Shown piece by piece: positions 1 to 7,189 of a stretch of DNA of 10,574 nt. Positions within the stretch are counted from its first letter, which is position 1. Each line of letters starts with the position of its first letter. The stretch comes from Treponema sp. Lineage in GTDB: Bacteria > Spirochaetota > Spirochaetia > Treponematales > Treponemataceae. The position numbers and the translations under genes were made by a program. The notes beneath the pieces are model-generated. The model worked only from the letters and a program-made list of their open reading frames with translations. It ran no database searches and was not told the DNA's origin. The stretch covers positions 1 through 10,574 of the forward strand of contig JAFOTA010000166.1 in NCBI GenBank assembly GCA_017421145.1. The letters are read 5' to 3'.

Positions 1-686
1 ACGCACTTCTTGAAGCAATCCCCTATGACAAGCTCAGGGACGGATACAATATTCCGGCAGACACATTGGTTTACCCTTTGGCCGGTTATCCTACGGTTCC
101 GGGTCTTGAAGACTATGATTCAGAAGACGCGCTTTTATTGATGAAAGAAGCAAGGGAAAAATACGGCATACCGCAGGATTATGAGATTCCTCTGGTAATC
201 GCGCTCAATGACAGTCCGTACATGACTGAATTTGCGGACATACTCAAAAAAGCATGGAAGCCGCTCGGCGTAAAGCTCATCGTCCAGACTACAAGCGCAC
301 AAAGATACACTACGGAAATCGACAAGTGGAATGCAGATTTGTTCTATTATTCATGGATAGGAGACTATGCTGATCCAATGGCATTTCTTGAGCTTTTCCG
401 CGGACATTCTTCACTCAACGAATCCAGGTATTCAAGCAAAATCTTCGATGACCTTCTGAATCAGGCTGCAGAGACAAATGATGCGGTCGAACGCTACAAG
501 CTTTTGGGGCGTGCAGAAGAAAAACTTTTGTCGGACGGAATCATCATCCCGATCTATCATCAGGTGAGCCTTAACTTGATCGATACGGAATGTGTCGGCG
601 GCTGGACTCCTAATGCGCTTGACCTTCATCCATTGAAATACATCTATCTGAAAAAGAAGAGCATAAAGCTTCCGAACATGATTTGA
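1..686 (+). CDS. ABC transporter solute-binding protein, family 5 (OppA/DppA type), C-terminal part
   Basis: This is the C-terminal 227 residues of a periplasmic peptide-type binding protein. The reading frame is open from base 3 to a TGA at 684-686, so the gene begins upstream of the window. Family 5 binding proteins usually have about 500-600 residues, so less than half is visible. The recognisable stretches are the lobe segment ending SWIGDYADPMAFLELF, typical of the family's W-x-x-DYxDP motif, and the late segment IIIPIYHQVSLNLID followed by GGWTPNALDLHPLKYIYL, which matches the end of OppA-like proteins. Such proteins capture oligopeptides, or sometimes other solutes such as nickel or sugars, for an inner-membrane importer. 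The ligand cannot be told from this part. No permease or ATPase gene lies downstream; ygiQ follows after 12 bases and may share the transcript. The TTG at 66 is an internal leucine codon, not a start. Confidence 0.9.
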   Translation, partial: ALLEAIPYDKLRDGYNIPADTLVYPLAGYPTVPGLEDYDSEDALLLMKEAREKYGIPQDYEIPLVIALNDSPYMTEFADILKKAWKPLGVKLIVQTTSAQRYTTEIDKWNADLFYYSWIGDYADPMAFLELFRGHSSLNESRYSSKIFDDLLNQAAETNDAVERYKLLGRAEEKLLSDGIIIPIYHQVSLNLIDTECVGGWTPNALDLHPLKYIYLKKKSIKLPNMI

Positions 687-698
687 TTAAAAGAGGAT

Positions 699-2654
699 AT
701 GGCGAAAGATTTTTTACCGGTTTGCAGGCAGGATTTGGATGAGCGCAATATAGACGAAGTTGATTTTGTCTTTGTAAGCGCAGATGCCTATGTTGATCAC
801 GCGACTTTTGCAGCGGCACTTCTCGGACGCTTGTTGGAAAGCCACGGATACACGGTTGCAATACTTGCACAACCAGACTGGCATTCAGCTGAAAGCTTCA
901 AGGTTTTCGGCCGTCCAAAGCTTGGTTTTCTGGTCAGCGGCGGTGCTATGGATTCCATGGTCAGCAATTACACCGCAAACAACAAACCACGCTCCGAAGA
1001 CGTTTATTCACACGGAGGAGTTGCAGGACACAGACCTGACAGGGCAATAATCGCATACGTTTCAAAAATCAGGGAAGCCTACAAAGGTGTAAACGTCATA
1101 ATCGGCGGAATTGAAGCAAGCCTAAGGCGCACGTCGCATTATGACTATTGGTCGAATACGGTAAAGCGTTCAATCCTCCTGGATTCAAAAGCAGACCTTC
1201 TGATTTACGGCATGGGAGAACATGCATTGCTTGAAATTGCCGGAAGATTGAAATCAGGTTGTTCTGCAAGGGAAATCCGTGACGTAAAAGGCACATGCTG
1301 GTTTACCGGAAAAGAATCTGAGCTGCCTGAATATGTCGATGCAATTCCAGACTACGTAAAGGCATATGAAGAAGGAAAAGCTGAACCGCCGCATGAATAC
1401 AATCCAAAAAAAGCCGGGCAAAAACTAAAACCGGTTCCGGTTATCTGTGGTGACGTTCCGATCTCAAAAGCACTTATGCTTCCTCCGTTTCAGGACGTAA
1501 GCAAAAACACGGCTGAAAGCAAAGAGCTGTTCGCACGTTCATACATAATCCAAGAACAGAACACCGATGCTTTGAATGCACATGTCCTAATCGAAAAAGC
1601 AGATTCAAGATTCGTGATACAAAATCCGGCCGCACTGCCCCTTACGACCGAAGAGTTCGATAAAATCTATTCCCTTCCGTTCACAAGAAAATGGCACCCG
1701 ATGTATGACGCTCCTGCAGAAAACGGAAAGACAGGCATACCAGCTTTGAGCGAAGTAAAATTCAGCCTTACAAGCTGCCGTGGATGCTACGGTGCATGTT
1801 CGTTTTGCGCAATCACTTTTCATCAAGGAAGGCGAATACAGACAAGGAGCCACGAAAGTCTTCTTGCAGAAGCAAAGCAGATTACCGAAGAACCGGATTT
1901 CAAAGGATACATACACGATGTAGGAGGTCCGACTGCAAATTTCAGAAAAGATGCATGTCCGTACCAAAAACAAAGGGGTGCATGCAAAAACAAAGACTGT
2001 CTCGGTACAAATCCATGCCCGAACGTCGTGGTCGATCACAGCGATTATGTGGAGCTTCTGAAAAAAATGCGTCAGCTTCCGAAAGTGAAAAAAGTTTTCA
2101 TAAGATCAGGAATCCGTTTTGATTATCTGGTCATGGACAAGGACAAATCATTTTTCCGGGAGCTTTGTGAGCATCATATAAGCGGACAGCTGAAAGTTGC
2201 GCCTGAACATGTGAGCGATTCAGTCCTCAGGCTCATGAGAAAATCAAGCCACAAAGTATACGAAGAGTTTTCAAAAGAATATGAGAAGATAAACAGGGAG
2301 CTTGGCAAAAAACAATATCTGGTTCCTTATTATATCGCAGGTCATCCGGGAGCAGGATTGAACGAAGCCATTGATGTCGCGCTATATTTGAAAAAGACAG
2401 GATTTGTTCCAGATCAAGTACAGGATTTTTATCCTACGCCGGGAAGCCTTGCAACATGCATGTACTATACTGGTTTCAATCCTGCAAACGAAACTGAAGA
2501 CGGGCATCTTGAACCTGTATATGTAGCAAGGGGTGGACGTGAACGTAGATTGCAGAGGGCATTGCTGCAGTTCAATCATCCGGGAAACAAGCCTCTCGTC
2601 ATAGAAGCTCTGAAGCAGGCAGGCAGGATGGATCTTCTAAAGGTTTTTTATTAA
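699..2654 (+). CDS. ygiQ: YgiQ family radical SAM protein (UPF0313)
   Basis: A 651-residue member of the YgiQ/UPF0313 family. These are predicted radical SAM enzymes whose reaction is, to my knowledge, unresolved. The N-terminal region (about 1-200) carries the family signature VSADAYVDH and resembles a cobalamin-binding-type Rossmann fold, as in other B12-linked radical SAM proteins. The iron-sulfur motif C-x3-C-x2-C is C363, C367 and C370, with a further cysteine at C360. A second cluster, C420-x8-C429-x4-C434-x5-C440, follows directly and ends in PCPN. The segments LKVAPEH, YLVPYYIAGHPG and VQDFYPTPGSLATCMYYTG are typical of the family. The protein is shorter than E. coli YgiQ (about 740 residues, from memory), mainly at the C-terminus. 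The ATG at 699 gives the usual family N-terminus (FLP, then a DE-rich stretch). Its ribosome site, GAGG at 693-696, is only 2 bases from the ATG, which is unusually close. The last 18 bases overlap the convergent smr gene. Confidence 0.95.
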   Translation: MAKDFLPVCRQDLDERNIDEVDFVFVSADAYVDHATFAAALLGRLLESHGYTVAILAQPDWHSAESFKVFGRPKLGFLVSGGAMDSMVSNYTANNKPRSEDVYSHGGVAGHRPDRAIIAYVSKIREAYKGVNVIIGGIEASLRRTSHYDYWSNTVKRSILLDSKADLLIYGMGEHALLEIAGRLKSGCSAREIRDVKGTCWFTGKESELPEYVDAIPDYVKAYEEGKAEPPHEYNPKKAGQKLKPVPVICGDVPISKALMLPPFQDVSKNTAESKELFARSYIIQEQNTDALNAHVLIEKADSRFVIQNPAALPLTTEEFDKIYSLPFTRKWHPMYDAPAENGKTGIPALSEVKFSLTSCRGCYGACSFCAITFHQGRRIQTRSHESLLAEAKQITEEPDFKGYIHDVGGPTANFRKDACPYQKQRGACKNKDCLGTNPCPNVVVDHSDYVELLKKMRQLPKVKKVFIRSGIRFDYLVMDKDKSFFRELCEHHISGQLKVAPEHVSDSVLRLMRKSSHKVYEEFSKEYEKINRELGKKQYLVPYYIAGHPGAGLNEAIDVALYLKKTGFVPDQVQDFYPTPGSLATCMYYTGFNPANETEDGHLEPVYVARGGRERRLQRALLQFNHPGNKPLVIEALKQAGRMDLLKVFY

Positions 2655-3161
2655 TACCCAAGTAGCTCCGGTTCCGCCGTTGTTTCTGTCAGGATGAGCC
2701 GAAGTTCCAAGCCTTTGATTTTGTTCAATAAACTGCCTAACCATAGGACCAAGAACAGGGTCGCTTCCATGGCTGTGGTTTCCTTTTCCGTGGATTATCA
2801 TTATTTTTCTGAATCCGCGCCGCACGCTTTCCGAAACGAAACTTTCAAGGCGGCTCCATGCTTCATCCCTTGTCAGGCCGTGCAAATCTATCGTTGCATC
2901 GGGAGCCATGTGCTTGAGGAATTCCCTGTCATGAAATTTCTGCTCGTTTTTTGCTTCGTCGGCAATCTTGTCCTTATCAACGACTCCGTGCTGATTCAAC
3001 CAGATTTCCATTGGGTTCATGCGTTTCTGGTTGTCAGCTTCCATCTGCTTTTCATAAGAACGTGCGTTTGCTTTTTTTGCGGATTTCTGCTGTCCTTTGG
3101 AATTTTTGACATTTCCTTTCGGCATGGAATCCCACTGCGACAAAATATCACCGAAATCCAT
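2637..3161 (-). CDS. Smr domain protein (small MutS-related endonuclease family)
   Basis: A 174-residue protein with a lysine-rich, low-complexity N-terminal half (about residues 15-80) and a C-terminal Smr domain (about 88-174). The Smr motifs are clear: IDLHGLT (91-97, giving the D-x-H pair D92/H94), IIHGKGNHSHG (122-132, the HGKG motif) and GGTGATWVLIKN at the end. Smr domains act on nucleic acids. Some nick DNA, as in MutS2, and some cleave mRNA at collided ribosomes, as in E. coli SmrB. The target here is unknown. I place the start at the ATG at 3161, because GAGG at 3170-3167 lies 5 bases upstream. A TTG at 3176 would add five residues but has no such site. The BatD-like gene's TGA (3171-3169) overlaps this ribosome site, so translation is probably coupled. 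The gene is the last of the Bat operon and ends inside the 3' end of ygiQ. Confidence 0.9.
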   Translation of the reverse strand: MDFGDILSQWDSMPKGNVKNSKGQQKSAKKANARSYEKQMEADNQKRMNPMEIWLNQHGVVDKDKIADEAKNEQKFHDREFLKHMAPDATIDLHGLTRDEAWSRLESFVSESVRRGFRKIMIIHGKGNHSHGSDPVLGPMVRQFIEQNQRLGTSAHPDRNNGGTGATWVLIKNL

Positions 3162-3166
3162 GGCTG

Positions 3167-3170
3167 CCTC
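3167..3170 (-). promoter_or_regulatory. Ribosome binding site of the smr gene, overlapping the upstream stop
   Basis: On the - strand GAGG (3170-3167) precedes ATG 3161 by 5 bases. The GA of this site is also the last two bases of the TGA stop of the BatD-like gene. A ribosome terminating there sits on the smr initiation region, which favours coupled re-initiation. The site decides for ATG 3161 over TTG 3176. Confidence 0.7.
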
Positions 3171-4566
3171 ATTCAATGAACAGAAGGGTTTCGTTCAGCA
3201 CCCATCCATAAGTATCGTTGCACCGGATGTATGACCATTCGTCCGTTTTTTTCTGGATATCAACCACCGAGCCTTTGGAAAGGTAAACGCCAGCCCCCGA
3301 ACCGACTTCAGGAATCTGGGCAATCTCTCCGCCTGTGTAGAGCGCAATTTTTTTCATCGTCCAGTGCGTGTAAAAAATACCGATTGCAAGGAAGCTGACG
3401 GCCAGTGCAAGGGAAACTGCTGCAGAACGTATTTTTTTGAAAACGAACAAAAGCACGGTAAGGATGATCAGAACGGCTGCAACCGAAAGAATCACTATCA
3501 TAAGAGGGATGCTCGGTTCCCAGCTCGCTGAATTCAAGCCGGACTCACGTTCAATCTGCCTGCGCTGATTTCTTGCGTCTGAGAAAAACGGAATTGAATG
3601 GCGTTCTGTTTTATGAAGCTCCAGAAGCTCTTCAATGCTGTCAATCTCTTTGTAGACAGTCTTGGTACCGGTATCAGAAGCGGCATAATCAGAAAATGCA
3701 TTTTTATAGATTTCAGGTTCATCGTCATCGTCATATTCACGGCGGTTCAACGGAGGACCTACTTTTATCGTGTATGAAGGAACCGTAACGTCATACCGTA
3801 TTCCGCCCAACGACATTGCGGTCATGGAAAATTCAGGGAACTTGTATTCACCTTCGACAAGAGGCTGCCAATCAAAAGAAGCGACGGGAAGCGTATTCGG
3901 ATTGAACTCCTCGCTGTTTATGTTCTGCCTGGTTATATCGTAGCTTTCGGTTTCCATGAACAAAGAGTTTTCGGGAATAGTCCATGACAAATCATAAACC
4001 TGGGTTGCATAGCGGATGTTCAAAGTAAACGTAAGATGCTGGCCTGCCGACATTTCCAAAGTGCGTGCCGTGGTTGAATAGCGAGAATCACCGAACGTAA
4101 CGGAAATCCTTGGCCGTACTATGCTCGGATTTTCATAGACATACACGGACTCAAACGGAATGTGCGCCCACCAAGTATCCACCTGGACATCAACCGCGCG
4201 GAACTGATATGACCCAGGCTCGTTGAATCTGAAGGTCATGATCAATCTTGTGCCGTAAGATTCGGAAGTGCCGTTGGTCGGAATGTAATTTTCTTTTCTG
4301 AGCGAAACGAAACTTGCACCTTGCGGAAGATCATTTATTGCCGCAGATATTTTGTCGGGAGAAACGTTTTCAATGTTGACCGCAAACGAACAGTCCGTTG
4401 CAGTGAAAAAATATTTTTCGGTCTTTCTTAATTTGAGGCTCTGGAGATATTGCCATGAAACTGCTCCGAAAGCTTTATGAGGCACGAGAACCGAAGCAAG
4501 TTCCAACAATGCAAAGGCTAATAATCCAATGCAGAGCCTTCGCTTTTTTGCTGCTGATTTTTCCAT
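3169..4566 (-). CDS. batD: BatD-like membrane protein with C-terminal bacterial SH3 domain
   Basis: A 465-residue exported protein. Residues 1-35 look like a signal peptide (KKRR, a hydrophobic core, then a cleavage region near AFGA). Residues 37-275 are beta-rich, with the FDWQPLVEGEYKFPEF type of segment found in the Ig-like repeats of BatD. An acidic stretch (DDDDE, 279-283) and a charged linker follow. Two membrane helices (about 353-376 and 382-402) are joined by the short basic turn KKIRS. The last 60 residues (about 405-465) read as a bacterial SH3 domain, with YLSKGSVVDIQ, EWSYIRC and GWVLNETL. With a cytoplasmic hairpin between the helices, both beta domain and SH3 would lie outside the inner membrane. 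The first 49 bases overlap batB. The ATG at 4566 is kept because later starts would destroy the signal peptide. The nearest ribosome-like site, GGGAG at 4585-4581, is 14 bases away, so translation may rely on coupling. The BatD assignment rests on fold style and operon position. Confidence 0.75.
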   Translation of the reverse strand: MEKSAAKKRRLCIGLLAFALLELASVLVPHKAFGAVSWQYLQSLKLRKTEKYFFTATDCSFAVNIENVSPDKISAAINDLPQGASFVSLRKENYIPTNGTSESYGTRLIMTFRFNEPGSYQFRAVDVQVDTWWAHIPFESVYVYENPSIVRPRISVTFGDSRYSTTARTLEMSAGQHLTFTLNIRYATQVYDLSWTIPENSLFMETESYDITRQNINSEEFNPNTLPVASFDWQPLVEGEYKFPEFSMTAMSLGGIRYDVTVPSYTIKVGPPLNRREYDDDDEPEIYKNAFSDYAASDTGTKTVYKEIDSIEELLELHKTERHSIPFFSDARNQRRQIERESGLNSASWEPSIPLMIVILSVAAVLIILTVLLFVFKKIRSAAVSLALAVSFLAIGIFYTHWTMKKIALYTGGEIAQIPEVGSGAGVYLSKGSVVDIQKKTDEWSYIRCNDTYGWVLNETLLFIE

Positions 4567-6191
4567 TGGTTTTGTTCATTCTCCCGTATTCTAGAATAAA
4601 ATGCATTTTCCATTACCGATGAATTGTCGGTATTCTGATTTTCCTGACTCATATCCTGATTCTGGCTTCCAGAATGTGATTCATATTCCTTTAATGAAAG
4701 CTCCAGATTTATTTTCGCATTCACGTCGGAACTTTTTACAAGAAGAGCCTGCTTGAAATAATCCACGGCACCTTTGTAGTCACCGTTTCTGTGCGCAAGG
4801 ATTCCCATGTTGTAAAGCACGGAAAATTTTATGTTGTCAGGAGCATCAGGATTTATTTCTTCATAGCGTTTTTTTGCAAAGCTGTTTTCGTTCTGCATGA
4901 GATATGAAGTTGCAAGTCCGTAAAGCGCATACTGCTGTATCGAAACGTCACCGCGGTTTTCAGATGCTTCTTCGACTTCCAAAAAATTTCCGACCGCTTT
5001 CTGATAATTCTCACGGTTCCATTCCATGTGTCCTTCAAGGATTTTGATTCCGTCATGCATGGTCTGCGGAGAACAGCCGGTGAACAGAAAAATCATGGAT
5101 GAAGCTGCTGCGGCTGCCTTGACCTTGTTGATGACGGAACGGTACATGGAAATGTTCAGCTCTCCGAAAATAAACGACAGCACTATGAACACAAGAGCAA
5201 GAAGGATGAACAGATTGTGCCTGTCCACGCTCTGAAGCTCATAAACCACGGTCGCTTCATCATCATATTCTTCGCTCAGTGATATAGGAGTTCCGTCAAG
5301 ATTCTTTTTAAGGCTTGCAAGAATCTTCGTGGCAGAACCAGTTTCGGAAGAATCCACAAAAGCAAGTTCCGGCATGAGTCGGCTTCCGCTTTGTGTAAGT
5401 GTCTTTTTCTTCACGCTTTCGATTGCGGCAAGAACGTTTTCAGCGCGCAGTGCCGTTTTGATTTCAGTTTCCATATCTCCGGCAAGAACGGTCGTTTCAC
5501 GGTCAGATCCGAATCCGATTATGACAACCGGAATACCGAATTTCACGGCAGACATGAGAGAGCTTGCAAGCGATGAATCAGTTTCTTCTCCGTCGGTGAA
5601 CACCCAGATAAAAGATGCCTGAGATGATTGTGACGGAAATGCAGATATAGCCGCTTCAATTCCTTTTCCAAGGCTGGTGCCCTTTGATGTCATGAGGCGC
5701 GGTGAAAGTGATTCCAAAATAGAAAGCACCGCTTCCTTATCTTCTGTCTGAGGAACCGCAACGACACCGTCTCCCTTTGCAAGCACTACGGAAACAGATG
5801 TATTTCCTATGCTGTCAAGAAGCATACGTGCATATGAAGATGCAGCCTCACGCCTTGTTATTCCTCCGGGTCCGTCTTCCGCCTCCATGCTGTAGGAAAT
5901 GTCAAAGACCATGGAAACGGCGCGTCCGCTTTTTTGAACCGGTACGAAACTTGTTCCCCATGAAATCCCGGACATGGCACAGACAATCATAATCCATGCG
6001 GCGACACGCAAAAAAGTCCTGAGCAAAAATGACGACCTGTATCTTGTAAGCACGGAAAAATTTTTATTCAGTGCTTTTTCTTTTCCCAAAGTTTTTACTA
6101 TCTTTGCATAGCGGCTCATCATGTAGGCGACATAGGGAATCAAAAGCAGCAGTGCGTAAAGGCATTTAGGATGTGCAATCGAAAAATTCAT
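4518..6191 (-). CDS. batB: BatB: von Willebrand A domain protein fused to TPR domain
   Basis: A 557-residue membrane protein. Two N-terminal helices (about 10-25 and 58-78) lead into a VWA domain (about 90-300). Its metal-ion site is complete: D97-x-S99-x-S101, T172 and D200 (in FTDGEE). A third helix (about 327-343) ends the BatB part. A basic loop and a second hydrophobic stretch follow, ending in FTGC at C373. TPR repeats then occupy about 378-502, for example YNMGILAHRNGDYKGAVDYF at 460-479. The end is an Asn/Gln/Ser-rich linker with a charged tail of the kind seen in BatC (NAFYSRIRENEQNQW). The VWA and TPR parts should both face the periplasm. The start overlaps the batA stop in ATGA, with AGGGAG at 6202-6197 placed 5 bases upstream of ATG 6191. 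VWA-TPR fusions are known for this position in the operon. The embedded signal-like stretch is reported separately. Confidence 0.9.
   Translation of the reverse strand: MNFSIAHPKCLYALLLLIPYVAYMMSRYAKIVKTLGKEKALNKNFSVLTRYRSSFLLRTFLRVAAWIMIVCAMSGISWGTSFVPVQKSGRAVSMVFDISYSMEAEDGPGGITRREAASSYARMLLDSIGNTSVSVVLAKGDGVVAVPQTEDKEAVLSILESLSPRLMTSKGTSLGKGIEAAISAFPSQSSQASFIWVFTDGEETDSSLASSLMSAVKFGIPVVIIGFGSDRETTVLAGDMETEIKTALRAENVLAAIESVKKKTLTQSGSRLMPELAFVDSSETGSATKILASLKKNLDGTPISLSEEYDDEATVVYELQSVDRHNLFILLALVFIVLSFIFGELNISMYRSVINKVKAAAAASSMIFLFTGCSPQTMHDGIKILEGHMEWNRENYQKAVGNFLEVEEASENRGDVSIQQYALYGLATSYLMQNENSFAKKRYEEINPDAPDNIKFSVLYNMGILAHRNGDYKGAVDYFKQALLVKSSDVNAKINLELSLKEYESHSGSQNQDMSQENQNTDNSSVMENAFYSRIRENEQNQWKNQQQKSEGSALDY
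5073..5147 (-). other. Lipoprotein-signal-like segment inside the BatB-TPR fusion
   Basis: Residues 349-373 of BatB start with Met, have a basic n-region (R351, K356, K358), an alanine-rich hydrophobic core and end in L-F-T-G-C, a relaxed lipobox. The stretch would pass as a complete 25-residue lipoprotein signal peptide. GGAGAG lies upstream at 5165-5160, but 12 bases from ATG 5147, which is long for efficient initiation. The segment could be the fossil of a once separate TPR lipoprotein gene, a live internal start, or simply a fourth membrane helix that carries the TPRs to the periplasm. Confidence 0.5.
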
Positions 6192-7189
6192 AAAATCTCC
6201 CTAAGTGCAAAACGGCGGAGGAACACGGAGAGGAAAAGCAGGGCGGCACCTATAAAAATGAAAAATCTGAAAAACCTTTTGTCGTTGTTGCGTATATGAT
6301 AAGTCTGTACCATGCTTTCGTTTCTTTCAACCGAATCCAAAACTTGAGCAAGGACACCCAATGAATCGACCTCGTAGAATTTTCCTTCACCCTCTGCGGC
6401 GATGCTTGCCATTACGGCTGAGTCGTAGTCAGAAGTCATCCAGCCTGAATAAGCGCGGTTCGTATAAGGATCCACATATTCAAGGAGAACAGTTCCCTTG
6501 GTTCCGATTCCAAGTATGTAGAGCGAAATGTTTTTTACATGCGCAAGACGTGCGGCTGTTTTTGGTTCCACGGTTCCTGAATTGTTTTCGCCGTCGGTAA
6601 TCAGCACGATGCTTTTTTTTGCCGAGCGTGAAGATTCAAGATGCATGATGGCGCAGACAAGTCCGTTTCCGATTGCAGTCCCGTCTCCCATTTCACCGAC
6701 AACTATATCATCGAGCTTTTTCAAAAAAAGATCCCTGTCCAAAGTCGGCGGAACGACAACGGCTGTTTCTTTTGCCATCTCCACAAGTCCGACTGAATCA
6801 CCGGTGTTTTCTGTCAGGAGGGTTTTTATAGCCTGTTTTGCGGCTTCCATCCTCGTAAGCTCCCCCATGTCCTGTGCAGCCATAGACGGGCTTGTATCCA
6901 GAACATAGAGAATGTCGGAACCGCGTGAAGAATATACTTTTTCCTGATGATGCACCACAGGATTCGCGTATGCAATCACAAGGCAGATAAAACCGATCGA
7001 ACCGAACACGGATGCAACTATAGAAAAAAATTTGTGGGCAGAACCGTTCCAGTTGAAAGGCTTTCCGTGCCAGTCCCCGAGAGTGAGCGGAAAAGTTATC
7101 GGGCGGAAAACTTTTATGTAGCGCAGGAAAAAATACAGAGGAACGACTAAAAGCCAAAAGAATGCCGCAGGATTTTCAAATTCCATCAT
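6188..7189 (-). CDS. batA: BatA: von Willebrand A domain membrane protein
   Basis: A 333-residue protein with the standard BatA layout. Two N-terminal membrane helices (about 9-25 and 55-76) come first, then a VWA domain (about 90-285) and a C-terminal helix (about 306-324) followed by a short basic tail. The metal-ion-dependent adhesion site is complete: D98-x-S100-x-S102 in LDTSPSM, T171 in GTAIGNG and D199 in ITDGEN. The VWA domain should lie between helices 2 and 3 on the periplasmic side. BatA is the partner of BatB and the likely client of the MoxR ATPase. The start overlaps the previous stop as ATGA. Two ATG codons are adjacent (7189 and 7186). The GAGGTGGAGG run at 7200-7191 can serve either, since GAGG (7200-7197) is 7 bases from the first and GGAGG (7195-7191) is 4 bases from the second. 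I take the first. The gene ends in an ATGA overlap with batB. Confidence 0.93.
   Translation of the reverse strand: MMEFENPAAFFWLLVVPLYFFLRYIKVFRPITFPLTLGDWHGKPFNWNGSAHKFFSIVASVFGSIGFICLVIAYANPVVHHQEKVYSSRGSDILYVLDTSPSMAAQDMGELTRMEAAKQAIKTLLTENTGDSVGLVEMAKETAVVVPPTLDRDLFLKKLDDIVVGEMGDGTAIGNGLVCAIMHLESSRSAKKSIVLITDGENNSGTVEPKTAARLAHVKNISLYILGIGTKGTVLLEYVDPYTNRAYSGWMTSDYDSAVMASIAAEGEGKFYEVDSLGVLAQVLDSVERNESMVQTYHIRNNDKRFFRFFIFIGAALLFLSVFLRRFALREIL

Noticed and set aside
1605..2039. 144-residue open frame on the - strand
   Set aside because: It lies opposite the radical SAM core of ygiQ. It is cysteine-rich only because it mirrors that frame, and has no ribosome site or recognisable domain.
2694..3179. 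161-residue open frame on the + strand
   Set aside because: It is antisense across the whole smr gene, whose Smr motifs are clear. The hydrophobic look is a by-product of the lysine-rich codons on the other strand.
3720..3740. Short trinucleotide-like repeat (tcatcg units)
   Set aside because: It only encodes the DDDDE stretch of the BatD-like protein; it is too short to be a functional repeat array.
6528..6908. 126-residue open frame on the + strand
   Set aside because: It is antisense to the VWA core of batA, with serine/phenylalanine-rich composition and no family features.
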